From assembly GCA_963809815.1 (NCBI GenBank), contig CAWELM010000025.1, positions 186,001 to 250,000 of the forward strand: 64,000 nt of DNA, read 5' to 3'. A program made the position numbers and the translations under genes. The stretch is from CAVVJA01 sp963809815 (GTDB lineage: Bacteria > Actinomycetota > Actinomycetes > Mycobacteriales > Jatrophihabitantaceae). Positions 35,628-44,047 of the stretch are shown piece after piece. The notes under the pieces were generated by a model. That model ran no database searches and was not told the DNA's origin. It saw only the letters and a list, made by a program, of their open reading frames with translations. Position 1 is the first letter of the stretch. Each line of letters begins with the position of its first letter.

Positions 35628-36806
35628 CTAGATCTCCGAGGCCGAAACGTATCGTGGCGCCGGAAGTGGGACGAAGAGCTTAGGCTGCCATCCGGTTCCC
35701 TCGGCACTGCGCGACAGCTGGTGAACGATCTCGTCGGCGATGTCCCAGGTCAGGACAACGACCTCGTTAGGTCGCCGGGCCAGCAGCTCGTCCGGCGAGA
35801 GGATCGGAATCCGGGTACCCGGCAACCGGCATCCTTGTTTCGCCGGCGACAGATCCACGGTGTAAGGAAGGAGATCGTCATCTACGCCAGCAAGGGAGAC
35901 CAGAACGGGCGCCTTCGACGGCGCACCATACCCCGCAATAGTGGAGTGCTTTTCGCGGGCGTCCATCAGATGACGAGCAAATGCGCGAGCCGTTCGCCGC
36001 CCGTTCTGGCCAAATTGCACCAGGCTCTCGAACTCGTCCAGGCCGGCGCGACGCTCGGCCGCCAACACTTGCGCGACACTCGCGTCGACCTCGGGACGGT
36101 CGTTCGCCCGCGCAACCGTCACGCGCAGGCTGCCACCAAATACTGGCACCGGAACCGCCTGTACGGGGACCAGACCGTGTAGCGGCAGCAATCGGGTTAA
36201 GGCTGTCATCGACAGGTAGACCCAGTGCCCGTGGCGCACCGTGTCGACCTGCGCTTGTTCGACCATCGGCAGCAAGTGATGAAACTCCAACACCAGCCGA
36301 CCACCCGGTGCGAGCCGGCGGGCATGGGCAGCAAGCGGGCCCTGGAGGTCGGGCTCATGAGCAATGCCGTGTACGTCTGCCACCAGATCTGCGACCTGGT
36401 CCGGTGCGCAGACGACCATTCCGGCCGCTCGGAAGCCAGCCAGCCATGACCCACCGTGGTGGCTGTCGATCTCTATAACCCGATGTCCCGGCCGCATGCC
36501 TTCGACTGCGACTATCTGCTTCGCGGAGGCGGCGGCATGGGCCAACGCCGTCGCCGACTCGACCGCCGTAGGCGGGTTCGGCTCAGTGTGCGCACTCGGG
36601 CCGAGCTGAACCAGAGCGCACCTTCGGCACATGTACAACTGCAATGGCCACCGGGGATCCTCGCCAGGATCGTCGAGGGCAGGAAAGTAATCCGACGCGG
36701 GAACGTTGCCGAAGTCGACCACACGCTCGGCCTCGACGCGTGCGCAGCCCCGGCATCTCACGAGCTCGTTGTCGCCCAAGCCGCTCGCCGTCACGGCGCA
36801 TATCAT
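35628..36806 (-). CDS. Degenerate sugar C-methyltransferase-like protein
   Basis: About 392 residues from ATG 36806. The layout matches the intact C-methyltransferase at 31497: zinc cysteines (CRGC, CRRC), a SAM-like middle and a C-terminal domain with AGYGAPSKAPVL. But the SAM motif reads VIEIDSHHGGSW in place of SNDG, the segment holding NNVFAHVPD is missing, and the catalytic YHEH is RHGH. HGGSLR has become FGGSLR. It may be inactive, regulatory or have a new reaction. Its start is 7 bp from the divergent RmlC-like gene. Confidence 0.75.
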   Translation of the reverse strand: MICAVTASGLGDNELVRCRGCARVEAERVVDFGNVPASDYFPALDDPGEDPRWPLQLYMCRRCALVQLGPSAHTEPNPPTAVESATALAHAAASAKQIVAVEGMRPGHRVIEIDSHHGGSWLAGFRAAGMVVCAPDQVADLVADVHGIAHEPDLQGPLAAHARRLAPGGRLVLEFHHLLPMVEQAQVDTVRHGHWVYLSMTALTRLLPLHGLVPVQAVPVPVFGGSLRVTVARANDRPEVDASVAQVLAAERRAGLDEFESLVQFGQNGRRTARAFARHLMDAREKHSTIAGYGAPSKAPVLVSLAGVDDDLLPYTVDLSPAKQGCRLPGTRIPILSPDELLARRPNEVVVLTWDIADEIVHQLSRSAEGTGWQPKLFVPLPAPRYVSASEI

Positions 36807-36813
36807 CCCAGAG

Positions 36814-36855
36814 ATGACAGTGGAGACCGCGTCCATGAAGGTGGACACCGCGTCC
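36814..36855 (+). repeat. 21-bp tandem duplication of a translation start
   Basis: 36814-36834 and 36835-36855 are near-identical, each beginning with ATG and ending ACCGCGTCC. Both ATGs are in frame with the RmlC-like gene. No good ribosome binding site precedes the first. Confidence 0.7.
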
Positions 36856-37380
36856 CTATCGGGTGTTCTCATATTCCGGCCCACCCCACATGTCGATGAA
36901 CGCGGCTTCTTCAGCCGAACCTTCGACGTCGAAATCGCCCGATCGACCGGAATCGACCCGGCCGGATTCGCGCAAGACAGCATCTCCCGCTCGCACCGGG
37001 GCGTCATTCGTGGCCTTCATCTCCGCGTTGGCCAGGGTGAAGCGAAACTGGTGCGCTGCTCGTACGGCGCGATCTTCGACGTGGTCGTAGACCTACGCCG
37101 AGATTCGCCCACGTACTTGCGGTGGGAGTCCTTCACGCTCACCGGAGACGAGCAAACCTCCGTATACATCCCGGCCGGATGCGCCCACGGCTTCCAAGCG
37201 CTCACCGAGCCAGCGGACATCAGCTACCGCATCGACCGGCCGCACAATCCGGCGGAGGACCTGACCATTGCGCACGACGATCCGAGCCTTGGTATTCGTT
37301 GGCCGCTGCCGGTAACAATCATGTCTGAGCGCGACCGCACGGCACCCGTCCTCGCCGACCTGCCGGAGGCTCAGGGATAA
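36814..37380 (+). CDS. dTDP-4-dehydrorhamnose 3,5-epimerase family protein
   Basis: 188 residues, cupin fold. DERGFFSRTFD, SISRSHRGVIRGLHLR (catalytic His), GAIFDVVVDLRRDSPTY and IPAGCAHGFQAL are RmlC-like, and SYRIDRPHNP is near the catalytic Tyr/Asp. It epimerises C3/C5 of a 4-keto nucleotide sugar. The first two heptapeptides MTVETAS and MKVDTAS come from a 21-bp tandem duplication containing the start codon, so initiation could be at 36814 or 36835. It is divergent to the degenerate methyltransferase with almost no intergenic space. Confidence 0.87.
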   Translation: MTVETASMKVDTASLSGVLIFRPTPHVDERGFFSRTFDVEIARSTGIDPAGFAQDSISRSHRGVIRGLHLRVGQGEAKLVRCSYGAIFDVVVDLRRDSPTYLRWESFTLTGDEQTSVYIPAGCAHGFQALTEPADISYRIDRPHNPAEDLTIAHDDPSLGIRWPLPVTIMSERDRTAPVLADLPEAQG

Positions 37381-37459
37381 GCGTCGTGCCGCGCGGCGAC
37401 CTTTTCCTGAGTCGCCAGGACATAGCTCAAGCGGGTTCGCCCTCGGTTCCTGTGTCCCG

Positions 37460-38131
37460 CTAGAGGTGTGCCGCCATCACCTTCGCCAGGATGATGGAAT
37501 CCGCCTGCACCTGACTCGGGTTTCGCGGCATCCCATGGGGCATCCGGAAGTCCGCCTGGATCACGCCTGCGGTTCGGCCCTTGAGGAAGTGGAGAGTGGC
37601 CGTCCCCGGCAGGTAGAACGCGGCGTCGCCGACACCGGAGACCGTTGCCGCGCCCGCCACCTGTTGCTTCGACTTGGCAAATGTCGCTGGGCTAGCCGAC
37701 GCATCGATCGTTACGGATACCTTGCCGGCGACGCCCGTGTTGGATCCGGTCAGCTCGAACTGACATAGTGGGTTTCCGATGCCGCTCGTAGCCGCTGTCT
37801 CACGGCCGACCCGGCCTCCGAATGCCGACGCGACATTCGACGCGGAGGTGAGCTCGCACTGGCCACTGGAGCGAGCTGCCGTTCCTCCGCTACCACTCGC
37901 CGTCGAGCGAGCGGGACCAGAAGGAGCGGCCGAATGCGGGTTGGGTTTTGTTGTCTGTGAGAGCTTTGAGCCGCTGGACATTGTCGGAGCCGACGAGGAC
38001 GCTGTCGAGGAGTTTCCTTGGGTAGCGGACGTCCCCGTCGTCTTATGGTGTGTTGAGCTGCATCCGGCCAACGTAGATCCGCAGGTCGCCAATACCAGTG
38101 CAGGCACGGCACGTCGCCACCGCACAGCCAT
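37460..38131 (-). CDS. Lipoprotein with DUF3558-like domain
   Basis: About 223 residues from ATG 38131. A basic n-region, a hydrophobic core and the lipobox STLAGC are followed by a long Ser/Thr/Gly-rich linker. A C-terminal domain (about 100 onward) begins QCELTSASNVASAFGG, with a second cysteine in GNPLCQFELTG, the two-Cys pattern of DUF3558 lipoproteins. It is surface-anchored and of unknown function. It is divergent to the MFS gene with about 147 bp between; no clear promoter was found. Confidence 0.75.
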   Translation of the reverse strand: MAVRWRRAVPALVLATCGSTLAGCSSTHHKTTGTSATQGNSSTASSSAPTMSSGSKLSQTTKPNPHSAAPSGPARSTASGSGGTAARSSGQCELTSASNVASAFGGRVGRETAATSGIGNPLCQFELTGSNTGVAGKVSVTIDASASPATFAKSKQQVAGAATVSGVGDAAFYLPGTATLHFLKGRTAGVIQADFRMPHGMPRNPSQVQADSIILAKVMAAHL

Positions 38132-38278
38132 GAGTTCGACTCCCCCCGTCGCGACGCCAATGGCGCCGGCATCGACAAAAACTGTAACCTGCCAATGGCC
38201 GAGGCGGCGTCGGAGCGGGATCACGTTTACAATACGTACCTGCCCGATCTTGTTCGGGTCTTAACGGGGGGCCGTCGG

Positions 38279-39550
38279 ATGTACGTCACCGTGCGTGACC
38301 GGCCGACTGCTGCTCGCCCTCGTTCGCCCGGAGTTGCTCACCGTGTCGCGGGCACCGTCGTCCTGCTCGGCATCGTCAGCATGCTCACGGATATCTCCTC
38401 CGAGTCAGTCAACGCGGTACTGCCGATCTACCTCACGTCGATTCTGGGCATGTCGACCCTGGCCTACGGATTCATCGACGGCATCTACCAGGGTGTGAGC
38501 GCGCTCGTACGCATCCTCGGCGGCTGGATCGCCGACCGCGCTGATCACCCGAAATGGGTCGCCGTCGTCGGTTACCTCGCCTCGGCGATCAGCCGGGTAT
38601 TTCTCCTCCCGGCGACGACGTTTGCTGCCATCACGTCGATCATCACGGTCGACCGGCTCGGCAAGGGTCTACGAACCGCGCCCCGGGACGCGCTGATAGC
38701 GGCGTCGTCCCCTTCGGCTGGGCTTGGCCGTGCGTTCGGGGTACACCGCGCCCTCGACACGCTCGGCGCGCTGATCGGACCGCTCATGGCGTTCGCGATC
38801 ATTGGCCTAGCCGTGCCGAATGACTACCACGTCGTGTTCGTGGCATCGTTGGCATTTGCCATCATCGGCGTCGCGCTGTTGATCCTGATCGTTCCGGATC
38901 TTCGGCCCCGACGGCGGCAGAAGAGCCTTTCGGACAAGTCCGCGGCACCGACGCAGAGTGCGCGGCCCTCCTGGCGGCCCTTGCGCAATCCGCAGTTGTG
39001 CCGCCTGGTCGTCGCCGCAGCGTTGCTCGGCCTATTCACGATTGGCGACGGCTTCCTCTACCTAGAACTCACCGAACGCGACTCGCTGGCCACCAAGTAC
39101 TTTCCATTGCTCTATGTCGGAACTAACTTCGCGTACCTCGCGCTGGCAATCCCGTTCGGACGCCTCGCCGACCGCATCGGCCGGGCCCGGGTATTCGTCG
39201 GCGGACAGGTCATGCTGCTTGTCGCCTATCTGTGCGCAGGCGGGCCAATTGGTGGACCGGCCATCTCGATCGGGTGCCTGGTATTTCTCGGCGCCTACTA
39301 CGCAGCAACGGACGGTGTCCTGTCCGCGATAGCCAGCAAGGTCACACCTCTCTCCGTGCGCACGAGCGGCATCGCGACGGCGCAGACGGCGGTCGCGGCC
39401 GCGCGATTCGCCTCATCCCTTGCGTTCGGGCTGATGTGGACTGAGCTCGGTCGGATGAATGCGCTCTGGCTCGTGACCGGCCTGCTCGCATTTGCCATAC
39501 CCGTCGCAGCACTGATGATGCGTGGCCTCGACCAGACGGCGGCGGCGTGA
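38279..39550 (+). CDS. MFS transporter
   Basis: 423 residues from ATG 38279 with GGGGGGCC upstream. Twelve helices. SMLTDISSESVNAVLPIYLT is the conserved TM1 of a sub-group of MFS exporters, the loop 2-3 motif is GGWIADRADHPKW, and FGRLADRIGRARVF is its C-terminal repeat. The substrate is unknown. The stop overlaps the start of the TolB-like gene, suggesting they work together. Confidence 0.85.
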   Translation: MYVTVRDRPTAARPRSPGVAHRVAGTVVLLGIVSMLTDISSESVNAVLPIYLTSILGMSTLAYGFIDGIYQGVSALVRILGGWIADRADHPKWVAVVGYLASAISRVFLLPATTFAAITSIITVDRLGKGLRTAPRDALIAASSPSAGLGRAFGVHRALDTLGALIGPLMAFAIIGLAVPNDYHVVFVASLAFAIIGVALLILIVPDLRPRRRQKSLSDKSAAPTQSARPSWRPLRNPQLCRLVVAAALLGLFTIGDGFLYLELTERDSLATKYFPLLYVGTNFAYLALAIPFGRLADRIGRARVFVGGQVMLLVAYLCAGGPIGGPAISIGCLVFLGAYYAATDGVLSAIASKVTPLSVRTSGIATAQTAVAAARFASSLAFGLMWTELGRMNALWLVTGLLAFAIPVAALMMRGLDQTAAA

Positions 39551-40560
39551 GAACTCGCACTCGAGTGGCCGTACTCGCCGTAATCTGTGTGATTGCCTTG
39601 GGCGGAGCACTCGCCTATCTGGTCGTGTCACGCAATGACCAGAAGACGGTCGCCCAGCACGCCCCGAGCGTTGCCGAGGCCTCCACTGCCACCATCGAAT
39701 CACAGCCGCGAATCGTCTTCAGAAACTCCTCACCCGGCGGTTCGTATGGCATGGTGGCCATGGTGTCGTTGGCCAATCCGGCTGGTCCACGGGCGATAAC
39801 CACTACGTCCTGCGAGCGCGTTTACGCCACTCAACAGCACGTCCTCTGCCTCTCTTCGGATCGAGGCATTGTTGCCACATATGGCGCACACATTCTTGAC
39901 AACAATATGCGGCAAACGCAAACCTTGCCCCTCACCGGCATACCCAGCCGGGCGAGGTTCTCGAGCGACGGCTCCTATGCGGCAACAACGACTTTTACCT
40001 CGAGTGACTCGTACGCCTCCATGACTTTTTCGACGCGAACCGTCATTACACCGGTCGACGGCCAAACACTCGGCAGCCTCGAGAACTTCACGTTGATCCA
40101 CGATGGCAAGAGCATCAAACCCGTTGACCGGAACTATTGGGGAGTCACCTTCGCGGCCAACGACGATACCTTCTATGCGACTGTCCGGTGGTCGAATCAC
40201 ACCTGGCTAGCTCGCGGCAGCATCGCCCAACGCAAGATCGTGACGTTGCATGAGGATGCCGAATGCCCGTCACTATCCCCAGACGGGACGCACATCGTCT
40301 ACAAGCAACGCGGCAACCTGCCGCTGGGCAAATGGCGACTGGTCAACTACGACATCGCATCTGGCAAGATCACTCCGCTGGCCGAGACCCGCAGCGTCGA
40401 TGATCAAGTCGACTGGCTTGACAACACAGATGTGATCTACGGGCTTCCGCGTACCACCTCCCAGCCCGCTATCACCGACGTCTGGTCTGTGCCGACCACC
40501 GGCACCGGCCAGCCGAAGCTACTCATCCCTCAGGCGTCGTCACCTGCGGTCGTCCGCTAG
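39547..40560 (+). CDS. Membrane-anchored TolB/WD40-like beta-propeller protein
   Basis: 337 residues. An N-terminal membrane anchor (VAVLAVICVIALGGALAYLV) precedes an extracytoplasmic region with TolB-like repeats, for example SRARFSSDGSYAATTTF and CPSLSPDGTHIVYKQRG. It probably binds a ligand or glycan outside the membrane. It is coupled to the MFS gene by GTGA. Base composition is visibly less GC-rich than in the housekeeping block. Confidence 0.75.
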   Translation: MRTRTRVAVLAVICVIALGGALAYLVVSRNDQKTVAQHAPSVAEASTATIESQPRIVFRNSSPGGSYGMVAMVSLANPAGPRAITTTSCERVYATQQHVLCLSSDRGIVATYGAHILDNNMRQTQTLPLTGIPSRARFSSDGSYAATTTFTSSDSYASMTFSTRTVITPVDGQTLGSLENFTLIHDGKSIKPVDRNYWGVTFAANDDTFYATVRWSNHTWLARGSIAQRKIVTLHEDAECPSLSPDGTHIVYKQRGNLPLGKWRLVNYDIASGKITPLAETRSVDDQVDWLDNTDVIYGLPRTTSQPAITDVWSVPTTGTGQPKLLIPQASSPAVVR

Positions 40561-40623
40561 CGTGATGCGGCTCGAGACACGAGGGATCCCAAGCAGAACG
40601 CGCACTCCCTGCGTTCCGCACCA

Positions 40624-40664
40624 TGAGCCGGACCCCGAGAGCTGATCCACGTCGTGTGAGAGTC
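40624..40664. repeat. IS3-type terminal sequence, copy A
   Basis: A 41-bp segment beginning TGAGCCGGACCCCGAG and ending TGTGAGAGTC. It is 5 bp beyond the stop of the transposase fragment, where an IS3-family end is expected, and recurs at 41452 and (inverted) 41557. Confidence 0.65.
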
Positions 40665-40669
40665 GATCT

Positions 40670-40790
40670 TCATCGGTCGGTGCGGGCTGCAGCGTAGACC
40701 GCTGGTGCCCGGTAGCCGAGTGAGCTGTGTTGTCGCCAGTGGTTGCAGTCCTGCTTCCAGTCGGTGTCACGACGCGGACCTGGGTCACGG
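40670..40790 (-). mobile_element. C-terminal fragment of an IS3-family transposase
   Basis: The minus strand reads DTDWKQDCNHWRQHSSLGYR then APAVYAA to a stop at 40670. WR/HSSLGYRxPA is the hallmark end of the IS3-family integrase domain. Only about 35 residues remain; upstream the frame loses similarity about 60 bp before the dihydrofolate-reductase-like gene. It marks a truncated insertion sequence. Confidence 0.75.
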
Positions 40791-40853
40791 CCAGTAGCGT
40801 TGGCTCCTCCACCCTCCTCCACCGGCGCCGCCGCCCTCGGAAGGAAGCAGCGC

Positions 40854-41396
40854 ATGGCTTCGCTCGTCCTCAAGATGTCCGTCTCGCTCGACGGCTACGT
40901 CGCACCACCCGACGGGCGCCCCGGCTGGGAAGCCGCGGGCCGCTCTCCCGACGGCGCGCGGTGGGTCCTCGAGACCGTGAGCAATGCCAGTGTGCATCTG
41001 ATGGGTGCCGCCACCTACGCTAGGTGGGCCGGCTTCTGGCCCAGCGCCCCCGGGCCGTTCGCCAAGCCAATGAACGACATCCCCAAAGTCGTGTTCTCGG
41101 ACTCCCTGGAGTCCGCCGACTGGGCCGAGACGACGATCGTCTCCGGCGACCTGACCGAAGCGGTCGCGCGCCTCAAGCGGGAGTACTCCGGCGGGTACCT
41201 GCTCGCTCAGGGTGGTGCTCGGTTCGCCCGGTCGCTGGTCAAGACCGGCTTGATCGACGAGTACCGTCTTGTCATCCACCCCGTCGTCCTGGGTTCGGGT
41301 GAGCGGCTCTTCACCGCACCGCTCACCATCAAGCCGATCAGCACCACGGCCTTCAGCGCCGGAGCCGTCGCCCACGTCTTCACGGCGCATCCCTGA
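40854..41396 (+). CDS. Dihydrofolate reductase family protein (RibD C-terminal type)
   Basis: 180 residues from ATG 40854 with GGAAGGAAG just upstream. LKMSVSLDGYVAPPDGRPGW, HLMGAATYARWAGFW and LLAQGGARFARSLVKTGLID, with HPVVLGSGERLF, are typical of the RibD_C/YwjB-like family rather than classical FolA. The substrate is unknown; members reduce pterin- or flavin-precursor-like compounds. It sits between IS3-type end sequences and a transposase scrap, so it may have been carried in as a passenger. Confidence 0.85.
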   Translation: MASLVLKMSVSLDGYVAPPDGRPGWEAAGRSPDGARWVLETVSNASVHLMGAATYARWAGFWPSAPGPFAKPMNDIPKVVFSDSLESADWAETTIVSGDLTEAVARLKREYSGGYLLAQGGARFARSLVKTGLIDEYRLVIHPVVLGSGERLFTAPLTIKPISTTAFSAGAVAHVFTAHP

Positions 41397-41451
41397 TCGA
41401 ACCTCGATGACAACCGCAGAACAGACGCCCTCGCCGCGAAGATAGGAACAC

Positions 41452-41597
41452 TGGCCGGACACCGAGAACTGATACGCCTGATGTGAGAGTCGGCTAGTGC
41501 CTCTTCCTCGTTGCCATGTCGTCATCGAGCCTTCCTGCCGACCACGTGGGCGGCAAGACTCTCACTCGACCTGGATCAACCAACCGGGGTCAGGCCA
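41452..41597. mobile_element. 146-bp MITE-like element with IS3-type inverted ends
   Basis: Copy B of the end sequence (41452-41491, TGGCCGGACACCGAGAAC start) and an inverted copy C (41557-41597, ending GTCAGGCCA) face each other across about 65 bp. The tips are TG...CA, as in IS3-family elements. The interior has no coding content. It is either an IS with its middle deleted or a miniature element. Copy A at 40624 has the same orientation as B. Confidence 0.6.
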
Positions 41598-41625
41598 CTT
41601 GCAATCTCGGCCCTCGGCGCCGGCT

Positions 41626-42942
41626 CTAGCATTGGCAGCATTGGCACGTCAACGACCTCGCCATCGGCATTGCCGTCGACGTCGACGTCGGCGTTGCCGT
41701 CGACGTTGGTGGTGACGTCACCGGACCCTGCAGGTTTTGGTTGTCATAGGGCGACGTGGCCGGGAAATCGTTCAGGTTGATCGTAATCGGCTCCGGGTCA
41801 TAGCTCGGCCGGAACAACGTGTTGCCGTTGCGGTTCATGTCGCCACACTCGTGGGGCACGTTGAGGCACGACGCGACGAGAGCGTTCTGCACCTGGTTGT
41901 TCCAGTCGGCTATGAAGTCGCCGTGGAAGGAGTAGATGCCGCCGCTCGCCAAGTAGTAGTCCGGACCCCCGGCGATGCCCGGGAAGTCGACCTCGAAGGT
42001 GACCTCGGGGAGCGACACGGGATGGTCCGCAGGGCACGTACCGTTTCCAGCGGCATAGGCCATGTGCGACTTGTGGTCTGCACTGTCGAGGTGCACGCCG
42101 TCCCAGCAGCTAGGAAATACTAGCGACGCGTGGATAGGTGACGAGGGGCCACCGGGGCACGCGTACATGTGCGGGCTTTCCAAACCACCGCCGCCACAGT
42201 CCCACTGAACAATAGACAGCGATTGATCCGATGTGGCTTTAGCGTTGCCGGCAATCATGCGCAGGCCGTTCGGAAATGGCTGTACTCCGGGGCCCATGCC
42301 ACCGCCGGCTCGACGGTAGTAGACCGTAGTCATTTGCTGGGTCTGGATCACCGAGCTCGTTCCATCCGCGTTCTTCTTCATCAGCGACGGCACCCAGTAC
42401 CCGGAAAGATCGCTCGTGCCCATGCCGCGTCCGCAACTCGACGGACTCGCCGCCGACAGGCTGGCAAGGGTGGTGAAGGCATCCGTCGACTTGTTGCCGT
42501 AGAACGTATGCATGTGGGACATGCCCGGTTGGCCCGGGAAAACGATCGGGTCATTGGGTGCGTAGTGGTCGGCACTACACAAGACGTTCCACTGAGCCAC
42601 ATGGTTGGAGAAGACGACATGGGGCGGGCTAGACGTCGATGTCGTCGGACGGGGCGTCGTGGATGTCGCTGAAGGCGTCGGCGCCGCGGATGTCGTTGAC
42701 GCCGAAGTTGTCGGTGGCGCAGGCGCTGAGGTCGTCGACCGGGTGGGCACCGGGGCTGTACTGGACGTCGTCTTCGTCGTCGGGGTGGACGTCGGCGGAC
42801 GGTAATGATGTCCGTGGGACGACGGCCGGCCCGGGCGTTGATACGCGTCGGCAACTCCGGCGACGGTTGCAATGACGAGCACCGTCCCCCCCACAACGGC
42901 GCCTAAGGCGAGAAGTTGTGGGCGGGGCGATTTCGATCTCAT
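41626..42942 (-). CDS. Secreted DUF1996 protein
   Basis: About 438 residues from ATG 42942, with AGGGAG upstream. A signal/anchor helix (LLALGAVVGGTVLVIATVAG) is followed by a Thr/Ser/Pro-rich linker (about 45-110) and a DUF1996 domain with DPIVFPGQPGMSHMHTFYGN, the Cys-containing VQWDCGGG and PSCWDGVHLDSADHKSHMAY, and DWNNQVQNALVASCLN. The function of DUF1996 is unknown; the conserved His/Asp/Cys set suggests metal binding or hydrolysis. The C-terminus is again Thr/Pro-rich and ends with a Cys-rich run (SLTCQCCQC), 29 bp from the mobile element. The end may have been altered by insertion. Confidence 0.8.
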   Translation of the reverse strand: MRSKSPRPQLLALGAVVGGTVLVIATVAGVADAYQRPGRPSSHGHHYRPPTSTPTTKTTSSTAPVPTRSTTSAPAPPTTSASTTSAAPTPSATSTTPRPTTSTSSPPHVVFSNHVAQWNVLCSADHYAPNDPIVFPGQPGMSHMHTFYGNKSTDAFTTLASLSAASPSSCGRGMGTSDLSGYWVPSLMKKNADGTSSVIQTQQMTTVYYRRAGGGMGPGVQPFPNGLRMIAGNAKATSDQSLSIVQWDCGGGGLESPHMYACPGGPSSPIHASLVFPSCWDGVHLDSADHKSHMAYAAGNGTCPADHPVSLPEVTFEVDFPGIAGGPDYYLASGGIYSFHGDFIADWNNQVQNALVASCLNVPHECGDMNRNGNTLFRPSYDPEPITINLNDFPATSPYDNQNLQGPVTSPPTSTATPTSTSTAMPMARSLTCQCCQC

Positions 42943-43253
42943 CAACTGGCTCCCTGTCTCACTGCGACGATCCGCGCTGCGCGGTTGGCGTGGACGTACG
43001 AATGCTCAATGTGAGTCCCGGTCAGCGGCTTTCGGCCTAGGCCCAAGAGGGATCTGCGCCGCGTCGTACTAGTTCGCTGACAACCCGTTTTCTCGAGACA
43101 GGCGGTCGAGTCGCTGAGTGACCGACGCAATGGCGTCGGTCGGTGGAAATTGGATACGGCGGCGAGGACTGGGACCAGCAAGGCCGCTATTCCAGCGGCG
43201 ACGGTTCCCCAGATGAAGACGCGGAAGTCCGCCGAGACACGAGTTGACGCCAC
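42942..43253 (-). other. Possible truncated membrane-protein fragment
   Basis: A 103-codon frame. Its first 40 residues contain one good membrane helix (FIWGTVAAGIAALLVPVLAA), after which the sequence becomes basic and unstructured. Its stop overlaps the DUF1996 start (TGATG). It could be a 5' remnant of a membrane gene or chance; no family recognised. Confidence 0.25.
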
Positions 43254-44047
43254 GACTGGCGGAACTCCTTCTTCCTCGTACCGTCTACCGGGTTAGCTGA
43301 CGGGTTCGGGCCAGGAAGAAGCCCTACAACGCGATAGACCGAACTACCGATCTACCACGCCGATTCACCCCATGGACCTGTGGGTCCCCGGTTCGCTGAC
43401 CTCGTCGTCCTGCTGGAGCGTGTCCAGGCGGGAACGTCGGGGCCGAGTTGTGCGATTCGACGGTGACTTCTCCGGTGGAATCCAGGGTGGCTGCCAGCTA
43501 GCCGGAAAAGTCTCGGAAAGGTTACGGGATAGTTGAGGAGAGAGGCAACGCCGCGCCGAAGGTCTGTGGAGAATTCTCATCGCGCCATTTTCACGATGTC
43601 CGCCGGTTGTGTGTCCACGCCACCATCGCGGTCACGACGAGTCACAACTGTGGTCGCAGGCGAGTCCGCAAGCACTGAGACCGTTTCGTTCCGATTCGTC
43701 AAGATCGAGACCATGAGCCGAGGTGTGTGGCAGGTGCAGCCAACGGCGATCACACTGCCTGGACACGCTACGCCGCACATCGTGCACGTCTCGCAATCGA
43801 TCTGCGGGCCGTGCTCCTGGCTTCCGGCCACCGACGGCTGGGGGCGGCATCGAGGGCAGGCGACGAACGCGCTCTGACCCGTTCCGGACGATAGGCGTCG
43901 TTGTCGTCAACTCTGGCCGAAACGAGGGAGCTGGGCACATGACCGGCGCAAGGTCGAGACCGGCGTCTCCGTGATCTTGCTCCTCGACTTCGTCAACGCT
44001 GGCCTCGTGGCCGGCAGCAAGATGTAGCGCGCGACATGACGCGGGTA
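43254..44047. other. About 0.8 kb without a confident gene
   Basis: Frames here are mostly antisense to each other and lack recognisable domains. The best candidate is a minus-strand frame 43577-43831 (84 codons, GTG start) with a cysteine cluster (DCETCTMCGVACPG and CTCH), reminiscent of small metal-binding proteins but not assignable. With the IS debris at 40.6-41.6 kb nearby, this looks like a recombination-prone junction. Confidence 0.4.

Noticed and set aside
36706..36813. N-terminal extension of the RmlC-like protein
   Set aside because: The extension is antisense to the zinc-binding N-terminus of the degenerate methyltransferase and has no cupin features; ATG 36814 gives the normal family length.
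40854..41396. Classical trimethoprim-target FolA
   Set aside because: Motifs fit the RibD C-terminal/YwjB-like family rather than FolA.
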